Assembly (NCBI GenBank): GCA_038380435.1
Contig: JAWZYU010000013.1
Coordinates: forward strand, 65,986,446 to 66,050,445
Direction: 5' to 3'
DNA from: Ryuthela nishihirai
Taxonomy: Eukaryota > Arthropoda > Arachnida > Araneae > Heptathelidae
DNA: 64,000 nucleotides
Shown: positions 44,780 to 56,332 of the stretch, in pieces
Position numbering within the stretch: the stretch's first letter is position 1
Layout: every line of letters starts with the position of its first letter
The notes under the pieces: model-generated
What the model was told of the DNA's origin: nothing
Database searches by the model: none
Seen by the model: the letters and a program-made list of their open reading frames with translations, nothing else
Translations under genes and position numbers: made by a program

Positions 44780-46550
44780 AAAATTTTAAACATTTGAGAA
44801 ATGGTGATAATTCAAATCTTTTCAGTCTAAAAGTAAAAACATTAATATTTGTAGAAGTGAACCTCACTGGAAAAGGAATTCCATACAAAAGAAGGTACTT
44901 TACGTTCTTTCGAGCAAAAGGTAAATCGAAAGTAAGAGTTATGACCTCTTGTACGTCTATTTGCAAGGTTGATTTGCAAGGAGTATCTACGTTATAGTGA
45001 GTTACTCCAAGTCTTTCTACTCCATGTTTTATGTCGAACATTAACCTTCTCCACTCCAAGGAATGCAAAGAGAGCCTTTTCAACCTTTCTTCATATAGCA
45101 TATTGTAAAATCCAGAAAGTCTTTTTGTAAACCATCTCTACGCGCGGTCAAGATTTTTGATGTCTGATATTAGATGAAGTGTCCATACAGATGACACATA
45201 TTCTAGCGAGGTTCTGATGAAAGTCACAAATGCGCGAATTAGGGAATATATGCCACATTTAACATAACTTTCAGAATTAAGAAAACGCTGCAATAAACCT
45301 TTCTATCAATACTATCACAATGGTCACCAAAGTTAACTGTGATAAGATTAAGACTCCTAAGTTTTCTGTGTTTGTATATTTCTAATCGGATCGTTTGTGA
45401 AATATTTATAATGAAGATTCTTGCAACCAATGTACAGAACACTTGATTTGTCTTTTGATATAGGTAGTTCGTACTTTACACTCCACTGGAAATCGCCACA
45501 AAGAGTTTGTAATGAATTACATTATTTTTCATTGTTGGATGTACAAAAGAAATTAATGTCATCTGCATATCTTGTACATTGGATAGGGCGAAAAATACTA
45601 GGAATTTCAGAGGTAAAAATTATGAAGAACAGAACTAGAACGGACCCTTGTATGACTCCACATTCGACCGTTCCAATGGAGAATAAATTGTTCCCAACTC
45701 GAAATTGTTGTATCCGATGAGTAATCAGGTAGGAAAGAACCTCACAAATAGACTAACTATACCAATTTTCAGAAATGTTAAATCAAAAGGATCGTTTGAA
45801 TTTATTCAAACGATCCTTTTTGAACGGGATTTTCAAAGTCCAGGAAAATGACATCAACAAGGATATTATTATCTAAAAGTGAAGTTCACGAATGCAAATT
45901 ATTGAGTAGTTGAATCGTAGAACGCTTAGGCAAGAATTCGAACTGTTCACTAGGTACAATGTTTCGCGATTGTAAGAAAGGTTGTTGTTGCTAAGCATTT
46001 TTCTATACAAAGGGTAAATTCTAAATAAACTTCATCAAAATTGCTGGTATTATGAATATTGTTCGCATCTAAATGTGAAAATATATCAGTGATTATGTTG
46101 GTTATAAAGTCATAGTGTTAAGATAATCAGGATACTTTTGTTTGCAAGATTGTTGAGTGTTGAAATTAAGATTTAATGAGATAGGAATATGCGGTGGTGA
46201 GTCGCTGTGGGAGAAGAGGTCGAAAACTTGTACATTGTAAGCAAATGCATCAGTACGAAATACCAATTAATAAAGTTATTGCCTCTTGTTGGGATATCAA
46301 CAAGTTGTCGGAATCGGTTAAAGTGGAATTGAGATATTGCTCTCATTGTGCTGAACTCTTGGCAGGAGGTATTCCAGTAAATTCCAATTAGATTAAAGCC
46401 ATCTGCTGGAACTTGGGTTGCCAGAATTGAGCTAATATTGTGAAAGAAGTTGGAGATGTATTCATACTTATTGGAGTGATTAGGTATAATATAACTGTTA
46501 CTGATTTTAAATAATAGAAATTCTTACAATTTAATTTTGTTAATTGATGA
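44780..46550 (-). mobile_element. Second LINE family relic (CR1/L2/Jockey-like, clade uncertain)
   Basis: Minus-strand pieces: C-terminal YEERLKRLSLHSLEWRRLMF (about 45098-45039), an RT piece reading DVIFLDF (about 45855-45835) that corresponds to the first catalytic Asp region, and near 46470-46380 a stretch reading ILATQVPADGFNLIGIYWNT that resembles an endonuclease segment. Many frameshifts. A perfect 17-bp hairpin lies at 45785-45820. The relic begins about 220 bases after the last DNAAF11 exon found. Confidence 0.5.
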
Positions 46551-47246
46551 GTTGTAACGTGTATTCCAATTTTTGCGCAAACGAATCCTTAAGAAAACGG
46601 ATTAATACCCACTGGATTACACAGATTCGTCTTACACAAATTTGACTGTACGTAAAAAAAAATATTTTAAAATTCCGAAAATTTCGAGTTGCGGAAAATT
46701 ATGTTTGCAGGTAAGTGACCTACTTGCACTGACAAGCTACACTTTGCAGACTCTTGATTACTCTTGAGAAGTTCGTAAGGAAGCCTGAACGATTAGTACA
46801 CCTTCCAAATTTGCCGCTACTTCCAGTGGAGGAACATCTATCCTTTTTCCCCATCCTCTTTCAACCATCTAATAATTAAGCCAACATATTACTAATACAT
46901 TATTCGCTTCATATGAGGAAGCCAACACTAAGAATAAAGATAAGTGTCATTCAATTAAAAGTAACTTTATTCCATAAATTTTAGAAATAAAATATTTTCT
47001 ACATGCGTCCTTTTTTTGCACAAACTACTACGAATTATATTAAGGGTGAATTAGAGATAGATTCATGATACGTTACTTTTAATTATTTATTTCATGATTT
47101 TCTAAATAAAATTATTATCATCAACATTTTTAACAAACTACCAGTGAGAACTAAGGTATGTTATGTATATATTACCGTTAAATTATCGTTACTACCTGTA
47201 TAGTACTATCAAAGTATATAATATGAGAAATGTACATACTTAAGTA
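46551..47246. other. Unassigned stretch
   Basis: No gene or repeat recognised; AT-rich. Confidence 0.3.
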
Positions 47247-48230
47247 CCAGGTGATCCAAAAGTAACAGAAAAAGTAAAAATGCAATAATACGAAAAGTAC
47301 AGACAGTAGCACGATGCGGTTTTCACAGAAATGCACAGAAAGACATGGGATTTTTTTTAATAACGAAAAATTTTATTGCCAGAATAGTTACATTAGCCAC
47401 CGACAGGTGGCGTTGTAGCGGTCCCGGAGCTGCTGCCTGTCACTAAACAGATCCGCCGGCTGCCGCTCCTCAGACGGTGCGAAACTGCGAACATTGATCA
47501 ATCTGACTTTGCTGTGAGGTATGTAAATTTCAGATATAGTGAATACTGAAGTTAAACTTTCAAAATTTAACATTTATTACCGAAGTTAAATGTTCTGCCA
47601 AGGTGAGGCATGTTATCGTTACGAGATAAAGCACTTTTAGTTAAGCTGTACTATCAGAACTCCAAATGTGCAAGGGCAGCCTTGCGCACATATCCTTCGA
47701 TGCGGGGTATTAGAAGTGGAAAGGGACCGATGTCTTGTTCCTCACTGATAACTATGATGAAAAGGTTTGAAGACACTGGCAGTTTGGAAGCACGTGCAAG
47801 AAGTGGGAGACCCAAAAAACTATTGCAGTTGTGCACGAGGTCGAAGACGAGGCCGACACAATCGGCAGCTTCTCGCACATGGGGAATGCAGTATGTGGGA
47901 AATTTCAAGACGAACTGGCAAAAAACCCTCTTCGATGCTGTGCAGAGTGTCGTGAGATGTCTGATGGCCATTCTCATGAATGACGGACATCACATTGAAC
48001 ATTTGTAATCTTAGCTGCGTTGTGAATTGTGCTGCGCCACTGTACAAACTACTGACACAACTGAGGCGTCACCTGTCGGTGGCAAATGTAACTATTCTGG
48101 CAATATATTTTTCGTTATTGAAAAAATCCCATATCTTTCTGTGCATTTCTGTGAAAAACGCATGGTGCTACTGTCTATACTTTTCGAATTATTGCATTTT
48201 TACTTTTTCTGTTACTTTTGGATCACCCGG
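47247..48230 (+). mobile_element. mariner-type element with about 170-bp inverted repeats
   Basis: 984 bp, TA-flanked, CCAGGTGATCCAAAAGTAAC to GTTACTTTTGGATCACCCGG. The terminal inverted repeats are long (about 47247-47415 against 48065-48230) and closely matching. Too short for a full transposase, so it is non-autonomous. Confidence 0.88.
47610..48008 (+). CDS. Helix-turn-helix N-terminal remnant of a mariner-type transposase
   Basis: A 132-codon frame inside the TA-flanked element. Residues 1-60 (MLSLRDKALLVKLYYQNSKC, then AALRTYPSMRG.., with KGPMS..LITMMKRFEDTGSLEAR) resemble the N-terminal helix-turn-helix protein domain, annotated as DUF4817 in many spider and tick transposon proteins, that binds inverted repeats. 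After about residue 66 the similarity fades through a frame change and the catalytic DDE core is absent. If translated it could bind the long inverted repeats without cutting, but this is speculation; decay is the simpler reading. Confidence 0.5.
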   Translation: MLSLRDKALLVKLYYQNSKCARAALRTYPSMRGIRSGKGPMSCSSLITMMKRFEDTGSLEARARSGRPKKLLQLCTRSKTRPTQSAASRTWGMQYVGNFKTNWQKTLFDAVQSVVRCLMAILMNDGHHIEHL

Positions 48231-48965
48231 TATATGGCATATGTAAAACTTGACTTGCGTGATGTTTTGCAGAACGTATCCTTAGGTTAAGCGTGGATTG
48301 TCTACGTATATTATTATAATATAATAAATATACATATTACAAAGGGTGTTCCAAAATAACAGAATATTTTTACTGTAAATTGTCAGCACTGCTTAGAAGC
48401 CTCGCGAGTATACCCATTGGTTAATAATACTGTCTCATATCCATGACAACCGTCGTTGTTTCTAGCGGTGTTCTATTACGTATAGAAAGCGTTTGAAGTG
48501 AGGTATCTTCATATGCCCCTGTTAAACACTTTTTTGTGACTAATTCTTTCAAGTTTTTTAGGTTATGGATATCAAAATTGAGCAGCGTTGTGCGATCCAG
48601 ATCTGTCGTTAGAGCTCTGTCGCTATGTGACTTATGGTTGTTTTCATTAAAAAAAATTGTGAGGACGAAAATTCAGCGCTGATTCGGATGTGATCGCAAA
48701 CAGTGGTTCACACAGGCGATTTGGAAGGCCATTCCAAATAGCAACAAAGAAATGGCAGGAACGGTGGGACCAGTCTTTCAATAATTGCACATTTTTTACA
48801 AGTCCGCAGGTAAAATTTTATCTCACAACGCTGTTCAGTTTTAATATCCATAACGTTATATATATATAACGTTCTAGATATAATAATTTTTAATATCCAT
48901 AATGATTGATATTTTTAATATCCATAAAATTATTATTATATAATAATTTTAATATCCCTAGCGTT

Positions 48966-48977
48966 ATATTTTCGTAG
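48966..48977. repeat. Target-site duplication, LINE copy B (5' side)
   Basis: ATATTTTCGTAG, identical to 51814-51825. Confidence 0.88.
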
Positions 48978-51813
48978 TCTGTAAATGGTAGCTAGGTAGT
49001 CACTGGAAGGAGAGCTATGCACCAATCCCCTGTGATGATGCATAGAACCGGCCAGGCCTAGCACCTAATGTCCGACCCCGCCTTCTCGTGGTGCAGACCG
49101 TTAGTACCTTTCAAAAGAGATACTCTCTTGTGGAAGTGAACGGAAGGGGAGGGCTGCCAGATTAGTGTAGCCTACTGATCTGGACAACTATGGCTACTTT
49201 TCTTTTTTTTTCTACCCTGCTGAGGAGTGGTCAACCACACAGGGTCCTGGTGCTGACCATATAAACCCACTGGACTGGACAGATATATGGCTCTGAGCTT
49301 GATTATGGATCCTGATTTTGCTGCACTGGTGGGCTTCTGTGGAAGGAAAATCTTCCGCTGTGTTTTCTGTTTGTTTGTGGGTTGACAGCCCCAAGTGAAT
49401 AGATTCACAGGATATGTTTATCAGCTGGTGGATAATCCTGAGCAGAGGTCATCGCAGGCACCTGAACTCTTTGCTTCTATTGGCATCGTCAAATTCTACA
49501 TTGGAGGAAGTCTTCCAGTGTAGATGGCTTCAGCCTTTAGTGGTGGGGGAACGGGTCTTTGCCCCATGTCTGCGATTAGGGGGCTGTTTGATATTGTCGG
49601 CATTCCCTCTCTCAATAAACATAGTTTCTTTAAACATCCCACTAACCATTTTCTCTCCATAGGTAGTTGGAATGCGAGAACTCTGCACAGAGCTATTTCT
49701 CTTGATGTCCTCACACAAGAATTCCACCATTATAATTTAGATACTCTATTCTTGCAAGAGACCAGATGAACGGATAAAGGTCAGATTCTTAAAAATAATC
49801 TTAAATTTCTCTTTTCAGGGAGGGACGACAATAAGCATCACCAAGGCATGGGTCTCCTTCTCAGCAGACACGCTAGTGATGCTCTTCTAGGACATGGGTG
49901 CATTAATGAAAAGTTTCTTACAGCAAAATTTCAGACAAGTGTTAAAGACTTGAATGTTATCTGCTGTTATGCCCCCACTGAGGATGCCGATGAGGATAAG
50001 AAGGTTAGGTTTTACAGGCAACTTCAAGATATTTTGAATTCTTTCAAGGAGATATTGCCCTTGTTCTTGGTGACTTCAATGCCAAAGTTGGTACTGACTC
50101 TGACCTTTGGGGAGGAGTAATAGGCCCTTTTGGTATTGGTAGCTGCAATGGCAATGGGCAACGTCTCCTGCAAGTAAGTAAACTCAATGGTTTCAGAATA
50201 ACTATTACTTATTACAAACACAGCGACATACATAAGTACACATGGGTTTCATCCGATGGGCTGCATAAGAATATGATTGATTATATATTAATTAACAGCA
50301 AATGGGCTAGTTCTGTTAGGAATACCAGGTCATATAGGGGAGCTGAAATTGGATCTGACCATTATCTTGTTAAAAGTGTGTTGCAAATTAAACTTAAAAA
50401 GTGTTGTGCTAGGGTTGAAAAAATTACCTTTAATACTGAAGCTCTGAAAGACCCAGTTATAGCCAAAGCATGATAGGTTACTTAGTCATTATGACAGTCA
50501 TGGTATGCTTGCTACTGAAGTTGAGGAAGAATGGGATCATTTTAAACAGGCCTTTTTGGACACTAACAGTACTCTTTTAGGAAAGTCACAATATGATGAG
50601 CAATGTGCATTCAGAAGTGGTAGTGGATGTGTGGATCAGATATTTTAACTTAGGCAGATTCTTGAGAAATGTTTAGAGTTTCAGAAACCTTTGGTTGCTA
50701 GCTTTGTTGATTTCAAAAAGGCTTTCGACTCTGTTGATCGTCATAATTTGTGGTTGATTGTGAGATCATATGGTATACCTGACAAATAAGTTAACATGAA
50801 AGCTCTCTATAATAAGACTGAGTCGTGTGTGAGAGTTGGTATAAGGTTTGTAGCAATTGCTTTAGAATTACTTCTGGTGTTCGAAAAGGGTACATTTTGT
50901 CTCCTTTTCTCTTTAGCTTGGTTATTGATTATGTTATGCGAAATTCACTTCAAGGGAAAGATTTTAACCTTAAATGGACTGGAGATACGAAAATTTGTGA
51001 TTTAGATTATGCTGATGATTTAGCCCTTTTGGCAAATGATGTTGATGAAATGAACTCTTTCATTCCAGCTGTTGATGAAACTGGTAGTAGATAAGCTTTG
51101 GTTCTAAACAGAGAAAACTAAAGTGATGAAAATTGGTCAGGCAGGCTGTGATTTAGTAAATCTGAATGGTTGCGGTCTTGAGCAGGTGTCACAGTTTAAA
51201 TATCTTGGGAGCTTTGTAACAGATAATGGTGATATGCTGCATGAGATTAACAGACGAATAGGGATTGTTGCCGGGACTTTTAAGAATCTATGGAGAGTGT
51301 GGAGATATAGGCGTATACACCTAAAGACTAAAATTAGACTGTATAATAGTTTGGATCTTTCTAGGGTTAGTTATGGTAGTGAAACCTGGACACTTTGTAA
51401 ACAAGATAACAGGAAACTAGATGCTTTTGATTCCAGATGCTTATACGCAGTATCTTGGGCATTAGGTGGTTGAACTTTGTAACTAATGATGAGGTTAGGC
51501 AAAGGAGTTTGCAACCTCCTTTAAGCAGCATATTGTGCAGAGAGAGACTCCGTTGGTTTGGCCATGTTGCCCGTATGAATAATTATAGATTGAAAAATAG
51601 GGTTATGAACAGTGTGCCTAAAGGCCTCAGAAAGAAGGGGAGACCTAGGATGCGGTGGGCAGACAATGTCAAACAGGACCTTGTTAGAATTCGTGTGCAG
51701 TTGCCAGATGCAGTAGCTGTAGCTCAGGATAGACTTGCTTGGAGAACTAAATTGCACGGTCTGGTTGGACCTCCGTAGCCCATGGCTGCTTGAGGATGAT
51801 GATGATGATGATG
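48978..51813 (+). mobile_element. LINE copy B, internally deleted
   Basis: Same family as copy A, sense on the + strand, 2.84 kb, 5'-complete, ending in (GAT)n at 51794-51813, with 12-bp target duplications. Compared with A it lacks about 720 bp at 50584-50590, removing the linker and first RT third. It carries an intact YADD box. Confidence 0.92.
49524..51778 (+). pseudogene. LINE copy B EN-RT frame, broken
   Basis: N-terminal endonuclease frame 49524-49769 (MASAFSGG..LQETR) ends at TGA 49767-49769, the same UGA as copies A and C. Reading continues in frame through TDKG and the MGLLLSRHASDALLGH segment to the CYAPTEDAD region, breaks by a small frameshift near 50050 (LVTSMPK in place of a G-D-F-N reading), and resumes with HKYTWVSSDG-like, IDYILIN and GSDHYLV motifs to about 50470. 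After the large deletion the RT resumes with FRSGSGCVDQIF, VDFKKAFDSVD, DYADDLALLAND (about 51006-51040), KLDAFDSRC and LRWFGHVAR, ending at the LHGLVGPP terminus (51778), which is probably the true C-terminus of the family. Confidence 0.85.
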
Positions 51814-51825
51814 ATATTTTCGTAG
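51814..51825. repeat. Target-site duplication, LINE copy B (3' side)
   Basis: ATATTTTCGTAG, identical to 48966-48977. Confidence 0.88.
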
Positions 51826-52013
51826 CGGTCTTTAACAGACGACTACGAAAATATCCTCACTTCACACGATTTCTGTGCCTAATAGAACACCCCAAAAACT
51901 AAATGACGGTTGTCATGGTTACAATAAGATTAACCAATGGGTACCTTCGCACGGATTTTAAATAGTGACGTCAATTCACAGTAAAAATATTCTATTGTTT
52001 TGGCACGCCTTTG

Positions 52014-52649
52014 TAGGCATATATTATTAAATTCAACCGATAAACTACAAAATGCATATTCCTTTTAATTTTCTTATTTCCTTTTAAGATTTCTGGGTCA
52101 TTTAGCAAGCGTAAGAAATCAAAACGTAATTTCAGAAATCTAATCTTTAATCTGTTTGTGTTTCGGTTTGTATTTAGGATTATTAACACAATAAATCATT
52201 GACTACTAGCATATCACAGTCTAAACGTTTGACGGATTGGAATCGAGTATTTCCTCAAGCAGATTTCTACGCTGACAACTTCTTCGTTCACAATTTATAG
52301 CTTAGAAAGCCACCACAAGTGACATATCTGCTACAGTGGTTCTGACATTTGATTTCTAAACAGTATCCATCAGATGTAGGAGCCTGAGTTTTAACATGAC
52401 GCGGGGTGATAAAGTGCAAACCTTCCTGCGAAATTTGGGACCATTTGATCAAGTATCTGGGGAAAATTATAAAGGATCGGAAACTATTGAAACACAGATA
52501 AAATCCCTTAAAAGTTTGCGTAAAATAATGCACAGTGCCGATGAAAGCGTCTTAGTGCATTCTCTACTGGTGTTCATTTGCCCATTAGTTGCCTGTCCAT
52601 GCCTTTTGATACCGTATATTCATGAGTTGAGTTGGATCATCTCATGGAG
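52014..52649. other. Unassigned stretch
   Basis: No gene or repeat recognised; a 117-codon frame across 52396-52749 runs into the S1 SINE and has no domain signature. Confidence 0.3.
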
Positions 52650-53006
52650 TCCTCTGAGCGGCACTTTTGTGCACCCAATGGTAAAGATAAACAAAAATGG
52701 GGTTAAACCCCAAGTAATTCAGGGAAGATTGAGAAAGGAAACCCACTGAACCGCTGTTAGGAGATGTTAGCCTGTCATCAAGGCCATCCAGCATATTTTA
52801 AATGTGCACAGGGTATGGCTCTTGTGCACGTGGAGCAACAGCTAAACGTCCCATCTAACAGACGGCGGCCTTTCTAAACTCATCGGTATCCCCTTTCTGG
52901 CCGCGGATAGAATGGGAGTTAGTCATGGAAATTTTCAACGCACAGTTGAAACTCGAATCTGGGAACTGTAGAATACAAGCTTATTGAACTACCGGCTGAA
53001 CCAACC
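52650..53006 (-). mobile_element. S1 SINE, diverged
   Basis: Antisense S1; CCTCTGAGCGGCACTTTTGTG start, CTAAACGTCCCATCTAACAGAC core and decayed tRNA head. Confidence 0.82.
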
Positions 53007-53852
53007 TATTACATATTATTATGATATTATGATGATATTATAATGATTACTTGAGAGACTGTTTCAGTTTTTTCAGCTTAGAAATCTAAACCAAAAAGAT
53101 GTAGATTTAATTTTCTTCTTGGCGTTGGCAAGAAAATATTTTCAGATCAAAAGGAGACGAATAAAATAACTCTTTAGGATTTTGCTCGTCTCCTTTTCTT
53201 CCAGAGAAGAGATTATTAGGATTCCAGATTAAGGAATCTCATTGACTTGCAAGTGGATTTTAGGGTTTCCAGAGAAGGCGAATTTTATTTCATTCTGTTT
53301 TGCATGTTCTTAGACGAAAAAAGCAAAAATGTGAACTCATGCAATTGACAGTGATACTGGTTTTCAAGAGGAAGAAGAATACTACCTTCCTCTTCTTACA
53401 ATCCCTTCTTACAATTCCCATAATACTAGAATAGTAAGGGAGAATAACATTTTGGTATGTTGCAAATGAGATGTTTCTCAATGAAGAAATAAAGATTTTG
53501 AAATAATAGAAATTTCCTTTTCTGAAACTTATTCAGAATAAAATGTCTTTACCGTGTTTACTTTTAATACGTTTTAATTAATGCGTTTAATTCTTGTCAT
53601 TCCCAAATTTCATAATACCATTTCAGACGAAATACAACTGTTAGCTCCAAAAAAACAGTGTCTAAAAGTTTAGCGCGTTGGCAATAAATTTATATGTAAA
53701 GCGAACATATTACCCTTTAACACATTTTAGCAAGCCATAGTTTCTGCAAAAAAAGCTTACGTTTTAGGGGATTTTTAATGAACGAAATATATGAAGAATG
53801 GGATCAAACTATTGATAACAAATTTGCATGTTGTTAGAGTGGAAGAAGTTGA
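53007..53852. other. Unassigned stretch
   Basis: No gene recognised. An AAAAGGAGACGA..TCGTCTCCTTTT inverted pair lies at about 53149-53195. Confidence 0.3.
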
Positions 53853-54180
53853 TTTCTTTACCTCTGAGCTGCATTATTTTGCACACAATGAATGAAATTG
53901 TAAGTCACAAGAATGCCAAAGTTGAGAAAGAAAGAGGCATTCAGTGGACAGCAGTTAGAAGACAGTTGGAAGCTTACAATTAATACCTTCCAACATGTTC
54001 TTAAAAGTGTACAGGATATGGCTCTCCTGCACACGGTGCCACTGCTTAGAATCCCATTCGATGATCGACTGCCTTTCCGAACCCATCGATGTTCCCATTC
54101 TCACCGAGGCAAAGTGATGGTTAGCAGAGAAAATCTCAATGCAGGCACCGTGGAAATTCCAATCAAGAAACATCAGATTA
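53853..54180 (-). mobile_element. S1 SINE, old
   Basis: Antisense S1 with strong divergence; TTTACCTCTGAGCTGCA..TTTTGCACACAATG start and TTTCCGAACCCATCGATG core remain; the head is mostly lost. Confidence 0.7.
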
Positions 54181-54306
54181 TGTGCCATAAATACGATATA
54201 ATGATAATGATAAATATATTTGTATTGTTTAGATAAAAAATATTTATTCTACACCTAAAACGAAAAATGAGTAAAAAAATTATTTGGTATTGTGAAAATG
54301 AGAGTG

Positions 54307-55217
54307 CAGTCGACCCCGCTTAATGATATTAAAATGCACATTGTTTTTATTAATTCCTTCTAACACATCGGAAGCTGAAATTTCGCCACATAATTAAGGT
54401 ATTTTTGCTTTCGAAAAGTTGAATTTTGCAATGAAAACATTTTCATACAGAATACTAAATAATTAAATGCAAAATATATGATAAAAACTTAAGAAAAGGG
54501 AAATAAGATTTTTAAAAAATGCTAATGGAGTCACTTTTTTACTTATTTATTTTTAACAAAAATGTGTTTGATATGATAAATGCAGGTTATAAATGTTTAA
54601 AAAACAGCAATAAATTAAGATTTAACTTAGACTGGAAAAGCTGCTCCTTAAAAATCAACGGTGGTGTGGTGATGGATTTGGTGAAGAAGAGGTTACATAC
54701 TGCATGCAACGATGTTAGAACAAGCTTCAGGATCTTGTGTTGTTTCTGATCGCTGCCTCTTGCTACTTCTGTGAAAATAACGTCCAAAGTCGTTTGATTT
54801 TGGCGCTTTCTTTGGAAATACTTGAAGTAACTTAGCATCAGATCTTTAAATTCTGTGGTCATCTGTTCAATGGTTTCAATATCTGGGTTTTTCTTGCTGT
54901 TCGCTTCACAATGTCTCACGCAGCAAACATATCCTTAATTTATTTAGGTATTATTACATGGTTCTCTTTCTTACGTTCCCCCTCTCCACCATCACTCTCA
55001 CTGATCTTCTCTAATTCCTGGATCTCCTCTCATGTCAACTCTCTTCCATCATCCTCAGTTAATTCCTCCACATCCTCTGCATCAATCTCCAGATCCAGTG
55101 ACTCGTAAAAAGTGACAATTTCCTCCGCCACCATTTAAGGCAACATTATATTTATATGTTACAATTTTTCTTAACTATCGTAAAAGTTCATACCAATCGT
55201 AAAGTGGAGGTCCACTG
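54307..55217 (-). mobile_element. Tigger/pogo-type element, deletion derivative
   Basis: 911 bp with inverted ends CAGTCGACCCCGCTTAATGA and, reversed from the right, CAGTGGACCTCCACTTTACG. These ends resemble those of Tigger/pogo elements. It retains only the C-terminal part of the transposase. Confidence 0.7.
54720..55135 (-). pseudogene. Tigger/pogo transposase C-terminus
   Basis: From 55134 the minus strand reads MVAEEIVTFYESLDLEIDAE and DVEELTEDDGREL, then an in-frame TGA, then EEIQELEKISES; after another break comes ..SYFKYFQRKRQNQTTLDVIF. This order (IVELxxxLGLEVDxEDVEEL, xELTxEELxEL, late KKRQKQTTLDxF) is the known tail of Tigger-like transposases with a CENP-B/jerky-like architecture. 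The DNA-binding and DDE domains are missing. Confidence 0.7.
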
Positions 55218-55219
55218 TA

Positions 55220-55990
55220 TTTGCTTCAAAATTAAATATGAAAACTGTTTCGTTCGATATTTACTCTTACTCAAAATTTACCCACCATCCTCATATTGGC
55301 AAAACTTAATACATAAATTATATTTTATTATTTTGAGAATAAGCATTGAAATTCATCAATATAATTACTTTTGGTATAGAACATAAGATCCCCAGCAATT
55401 TTGTTTTTCCATGTCTGTAATAAAATTCGAAAGAAAATATTAAGGCTGTGTGGAATACTAAGAATATGCATGTCACGCGACGGGGAGGACTGATCTTTAA
55501 GCTCCTATGTCCTATTCCCTTTTGAGGAGGCAAGAAACTTGTTCGTTTGATTTTCTCCAATTATACCTATTACTGTTTATTAAACTGATTTAAATTCGTA
55601 GAAAAGCTGATACTTTTAATAAATGTCTGCGAAATTACGAGAGGGAGAAAATTAATTCTACAAGAATGTGTAACATCTAGAATCTAAAGAGAGTGGAGAG
55701 GGATCCTAGCAACAAAAACTACTCTGGGTTAACACTATAAGAGTTGTTTAATCCTATTACAGTGTGTAAAATTATTATTTTAATTGAAAGTTAAACACCA
55801 TAATAGGGTATAAAGTTCACCCTGCTAATCAGAGAGACAATGGGTTGACTGTGGAGATATAGAAGAATCGTTTCGCATAGATAGAGAAGTAAGAGTTACG
55901 AAAACGGACAGAAAGAAGAAATTGTACAATAGGTAATTCTCCCTATAAAATCAAGTGGTTCTTAAAAGAACCTTTTGGTTTCTTGTTAGT
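55220..55990. other. Unassigned stretch
   Basis: AT-rich, no recognised repeat or gene. Confidence 0.3.
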
Positions 55991-55993
55991 TTC

Positions 55994-56332
55994 TCACGGT
56001 GATACTTCCATGATTCCTGCTATCTCTATGGACGTCATTGCAACTTGAATTACGTTTCCGTAGTTCATGCTTTCCGCATGCCTCATCCCTAATTCGCCTG
56101 AGAAATACACTTGGCATATATATTCGAATGCAATTTCGTCAACTTCGATGCAATATATGAGAATTTCTCCTTCACTTATGATGGAGAAGGCTTCGAGAAT
56201 CTTTCCTGTCAGAATCTGCATCACGATCTGGAGACATTCTTCATAAGTGATTTCCTTGTCGTACCGAAGCATGCCAAAACTCTCTGGATGAGATCTAACT
56301 ACCTCGCCAAAGGATAACAAAGTTTTCTCCAT
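55994..56332 (-). CDS. Small unrecognised reading frame with strong Kozak context
   Basis: A 112-residue frame starting at ATG 56332-56330 in the context GTCACCATGGAG, ending at 55994. The product begins MEKTLLSFGEVVRSHPES and is acidic and hydrophobic with no signal peptide, membrane span or known motif that I can name. The codon choice is not obviously AT-biased like the surroundings, and no homopolymer or SINE sequence underlies it, so it is the best small-gene candidate in the second half. It could also be an exon of a larger gene or a fragment of a transposon protein. Confidence 0.3.
   Translation of the reverse strand: MEKTLLSFGEVVRSHPESFGMLRYDKEITYEECLQIVMQILTGKILEAFSIISEGEILIYCIEVDEIAFEYICQVYFSGELGMRHAESMNYGNVIQVAMTSIEIAGIMEVSP

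Larger units (their letters stand above)
48340..52013. mobile_element. mariner-like element split by LINE copy B
   Basis: Ends CAAAGGGTGTTCC..CAGAATATTTTTACTGT and its reverse complement at 51973-52013, TA on both sides. The inverted repeats extend about 200 bp (shared blocks ACCCATTGGTTAAT, CCATGACAACCGTC, GGTGTTCTATTA, AGTGAGG). Without the LINE and one duplication it is about 826 bp. A short frame starting MDIKIEQRCAIQIC at about 48565 resembles the mariner N-terminus, then stops. Confidence 0.8.
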
